Position numbers and translations under genes: made by a program | In this document: in pieces, positions 7,051 to 8,652 of the stretch | Position numbering within the stretch: position 1 is the first letter of the stretch | How the letters are laid out: each line of letters starts with the position of its first letter | DNA from: Bacteroidota bacterium | GTDB lineage: Bacteria > Bacteroidota > Bacteroidia > Bacteroidales > FEN-979 | Assembly (NCBI GenBank): GCA_026391755.1 | Contig: JAPLDN010000025.1 | Coordinates: 1-8,652 of the forward strand | DNA: 8,652 bases | Direction: 5' to 3' | Notes under the pieces: model-generated | The model's database searches: none | Told to the model about the DNA's origin: nothing | Seen by the model: only the letters and a program-made list of their open reading frames with translations

Positions 7051-8652
7051 GTGAGCCTTTTAACCGAATATCCTTTTTGGTTCCCGCTGTTCTGCATCCT
7101 GGCCGGTGCCTTATTTTCATTTAGTCTTTATTTTAGTAAACGCAACACTGAAGACAGTTACCTGCTGCTTGCATCGTTAATGCTTCTCAGGTTCTTCTCT
7201 GTAACCATTATATCCTTTTTACTCCTTACTCCATTAATTCGGAGCACCACCAGGGAGGTTGAGAAGCCGTTAATCGCCCTTGGCATTGATGGATCCCGTT
7301 CTGTTGTTTCATCAGTTGATTCGGCTGATGTAAGAAAGAACCTCGGCCGTGATATTGAAAATCTCAGCCATAAATTATCGGACCGGTTCGATGTTGTCCT
7401 TTACACTTTCGGCCAGGATGTCTCACCCGGTTTAAAGAAGGATTATAATGGGAACCACACCGACGTCTCTGAATTCTTTAATGAGATTGGTAGCAGGTAT
7501 GCCAACCGCAACCTGGGAGCGGTGATCCTTGCCACAGATGGTATCTATAATAAAGGCAGCAACCCTTATTATGCAGCTGAAAAACTCAGTGTTCCTGTCT
7601 ATTCTATTGCACTTGGTGATACGTCCCTGCACAAGGATGTCCTGATCCTGAATATTAGTGTGAGCAAACAGGTATTTCTCAACGATGAGTTCCCCTTTGA
7701 GATCATGGTAGAAGCCGACAAATACATGGGCAAGGAGATTAAATTGTACGTGAAACATTCGGGGGAAGTGGTCTTTAACAGGCTGCTCAAAGCAACCAAT
7801 GACCATGCTCTTATCAGGGTTAACGGAACCCTTCAGGCCAGGCAAAAAGGAATGCAGAAGTATTCGGTGGAACTTGAAACTCCCGGGGATGAATTCAGTA
7901 AGGCTAATAATAAGCGCGATTTTTATATTGAAGTGCTCGAATCGAGGATCAGGGTCGCCCTGGTTTATGAAAGTCCGCACCCCGACATAGCCGCTATTTC
8001 AAGCGCACTGGGATCATCGGCTAAATTCAATGTCACACAGATAAACCCATCAGAACTTTTAAAGAACCCAAAGGATTTTGACCTGTACATTTTTTACCAG
8101 TTACCCTCTGTTACAGGAACAGCAGATATTTCAAAGCTTTTACCTGAAAACAGCCCTGTCTTGTATGTTTTAGGCAGCCAGACCGATTTAGGAGGTTTCA
8201 ACAGGCAAAGAACAGGCCTTATTATCAATGCCCAGAAGAAGGCAATGACTGATATCCAGCCCATTCTAAATCCCGATTTCTCACTCTTCGGGCTTGGCAG
8301 GGAATTTTCGGGGATTGTTTCTGAATTCCCTCCGATTCAATGTCCTTCGGGAAGTTTTGAAACAGCAATGCTATCCGACGTGATGTTCTTCCAGAAAATC
8401 GGGGAAGTGAAAACGAAATTTCCTTTGCTGATGTTTTTCGATACTCCTTCACGAAAGACCGGGATAATTGCAGGTGAGAATATCTGGAGATGGAGAATGT
8501 CTGATTATATTCAGGAATCCGGTTTCAGCCAGTTCGACAATATGATAACCCTTACGGCCCAGTACCTTGCCGTAAAGAATGATCCAAGCCCATTCCTAAT
8601 CAATGTCAAAAACCGGGTGGAAGAAGGTGATCCCATTGAATTTGATGCCATA
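7051..8652 (+). CDS. Membrane-anchored VWA-domain protein with GATase-like region (3' end outside window)
   Basis: The frame is open to the right edge, giving 534 codons without a stop. GTG at 7051 is the first possible start after an in-frame TAG at 7039-7041, and the first methionine (residue 44) lies inside a membrane helix. Two hydrophobic helices (about 7-28 and 37-63) flank a short loop containing K and R. A VWA domain follows (about 74-190) with an intact metal-ion-dependent adhesion site: D80-x-S82-x-S84, T137 and D163 in ATDG. Next come a beta-rich segment (about 195-297) and an alpha/beta segment (about 300-480) resembling the glutamine-amidotransferase-like domains of similar VWA proteins, including RVALVYESPHPDIAA and a GENIWRWRM phrase. 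A further beta domain begins near 514. By analogy with the BatA layout the VWA part would face the periplasm. The function is unknown; the MIDAS suggests Mg2+-dependent protein binding. No catalytic Cys nucleophile is evident in the amidotransferase-like part. Confidence 0.85.
   Translation, partial: MSLLTEYPFWFPLFCILAGALFSFSLYFSKRNTEDSYLLLASLMLLRFFSVTIISFLLLTPLIRSTTREVEKPLIALGIDGSRSVVSSVDSADVRKNLGRDIENLSHKLSDRFDVVLYTFGQDVSPGLKKDYNGNHTDVSEFFNEIGSRYANRNLGAVILATDGIYNKGSNPYYAAEKLSVPVYSIALGDTSLHKDVLILNISVSKQVFLNDEFPFEIMVEADKYMGKEIKLYVKHSGEVVFNRLLKATNDHALIRVNGTLQARQKGMQKYSVELETPGDEFSKANNKRDFYIEVLESRIRVALVYESPHPDIAAISSALGSSAKFNVTQINPSELLKNPKDFDLYIFYQLPSVTGTADISKLLPENSPVLYVLGSQTDLGGFNRQRTGLIINAQKKAMTDIQPILNPDFSLFGLGREFSGIVSEFPPIQCPSGSFETAMLSDVMFFQKIGEVKTKFPLLMFFDTPSRKTGIIAGENIWRWRMSDYIQESGFSQFDNMITLTAQYLAVKNDPSPFLINVKNRVEEGDPIEFDAI

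Noticed and set aside
7432..7980. Reverse-strand 182-residue frame, the longest antisense frame
   Set aside because: It lies wholly inside the VWA gene, whose + frame has clear helices and an intact metal site. The antisense product shows no recognisable motif.
1..8652. CRISPR array, tRNA/rRNA genes, insertion sequences, phage or defence genes
   Set aside because: No spaced direct repeats, tRNA-like or rRNA-like sequence, transposase or integrase motif, or terminal inverted repeats were seen. The window is almost entirely metabolic and housekeeping-type coding sequence.

Overview
The window is a compact piece of a bacterial chromosome with every gene on the + strand and almost no non-coding DNA (longest gap 73 nt). 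Several traits together point to a Bacteroidota (probably Bacteroidales) genome: a eukaryote-type GT3 glycogen synthase in a bacterium, a GT4/GH57 pair beside it, a two-helix VWA membrane protein of the Bacteroidota type, and AT-rich start regions without clear Shine-Dalgarno sites. This placement is an inference from gene content; there is no rRNA or other marker gene here.

Positions 2-6218 form a glycogen/alpha-glucan module. It holds the C-terminal end of a GT4 glycosyltransferase cut by the left edge (2-337). Next is a complete GH57 alpha-glucan-active enzyme (353-1939) with a very lysine-rich C-terminal tail built from 12-residue repeats. Last is one 1415-residue protein (1971-6218) that joins a GT3 glycogen synthase to a GT35 alpha-glucan phosphorylase. 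Gaps are 15 and 31 nt, so the three genes are probably one transcript. None has a signal peptide, so they would build (UDP-glucose dependent synthase), remodel (GH57) and phosphorolyse (GT35) intracellular glycogen in the cytoplasm.

Positions 6219-6291 are a 73-nt AT-rich gap with a short imperfect inverted repeat enclosing a TGTACA-A-TGTACA motif. It is the only plausible boundary between transcription units in the window.

Positions 6292-8652 carry a FabG-like short-chain dehydrogenase/reductase (6292-7038). After 12 nt comes a GTG-started gene (7051 to the right edge, incomplete) for a membrane-anchored VWA protein with an apparent glutamine-amidotransferase-like domain. This second pair is probably co-transcribed and has no obvious functional link to the glycogen genes.

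The most notable features are the synthase-phosphorylase fusion, which puts the two opposing enzymes of glycogen metabolism on one chain, and the polycationic repeat tail on the GH57 enzyme. All other long reading frames on either strand look like shadows of these five genes.
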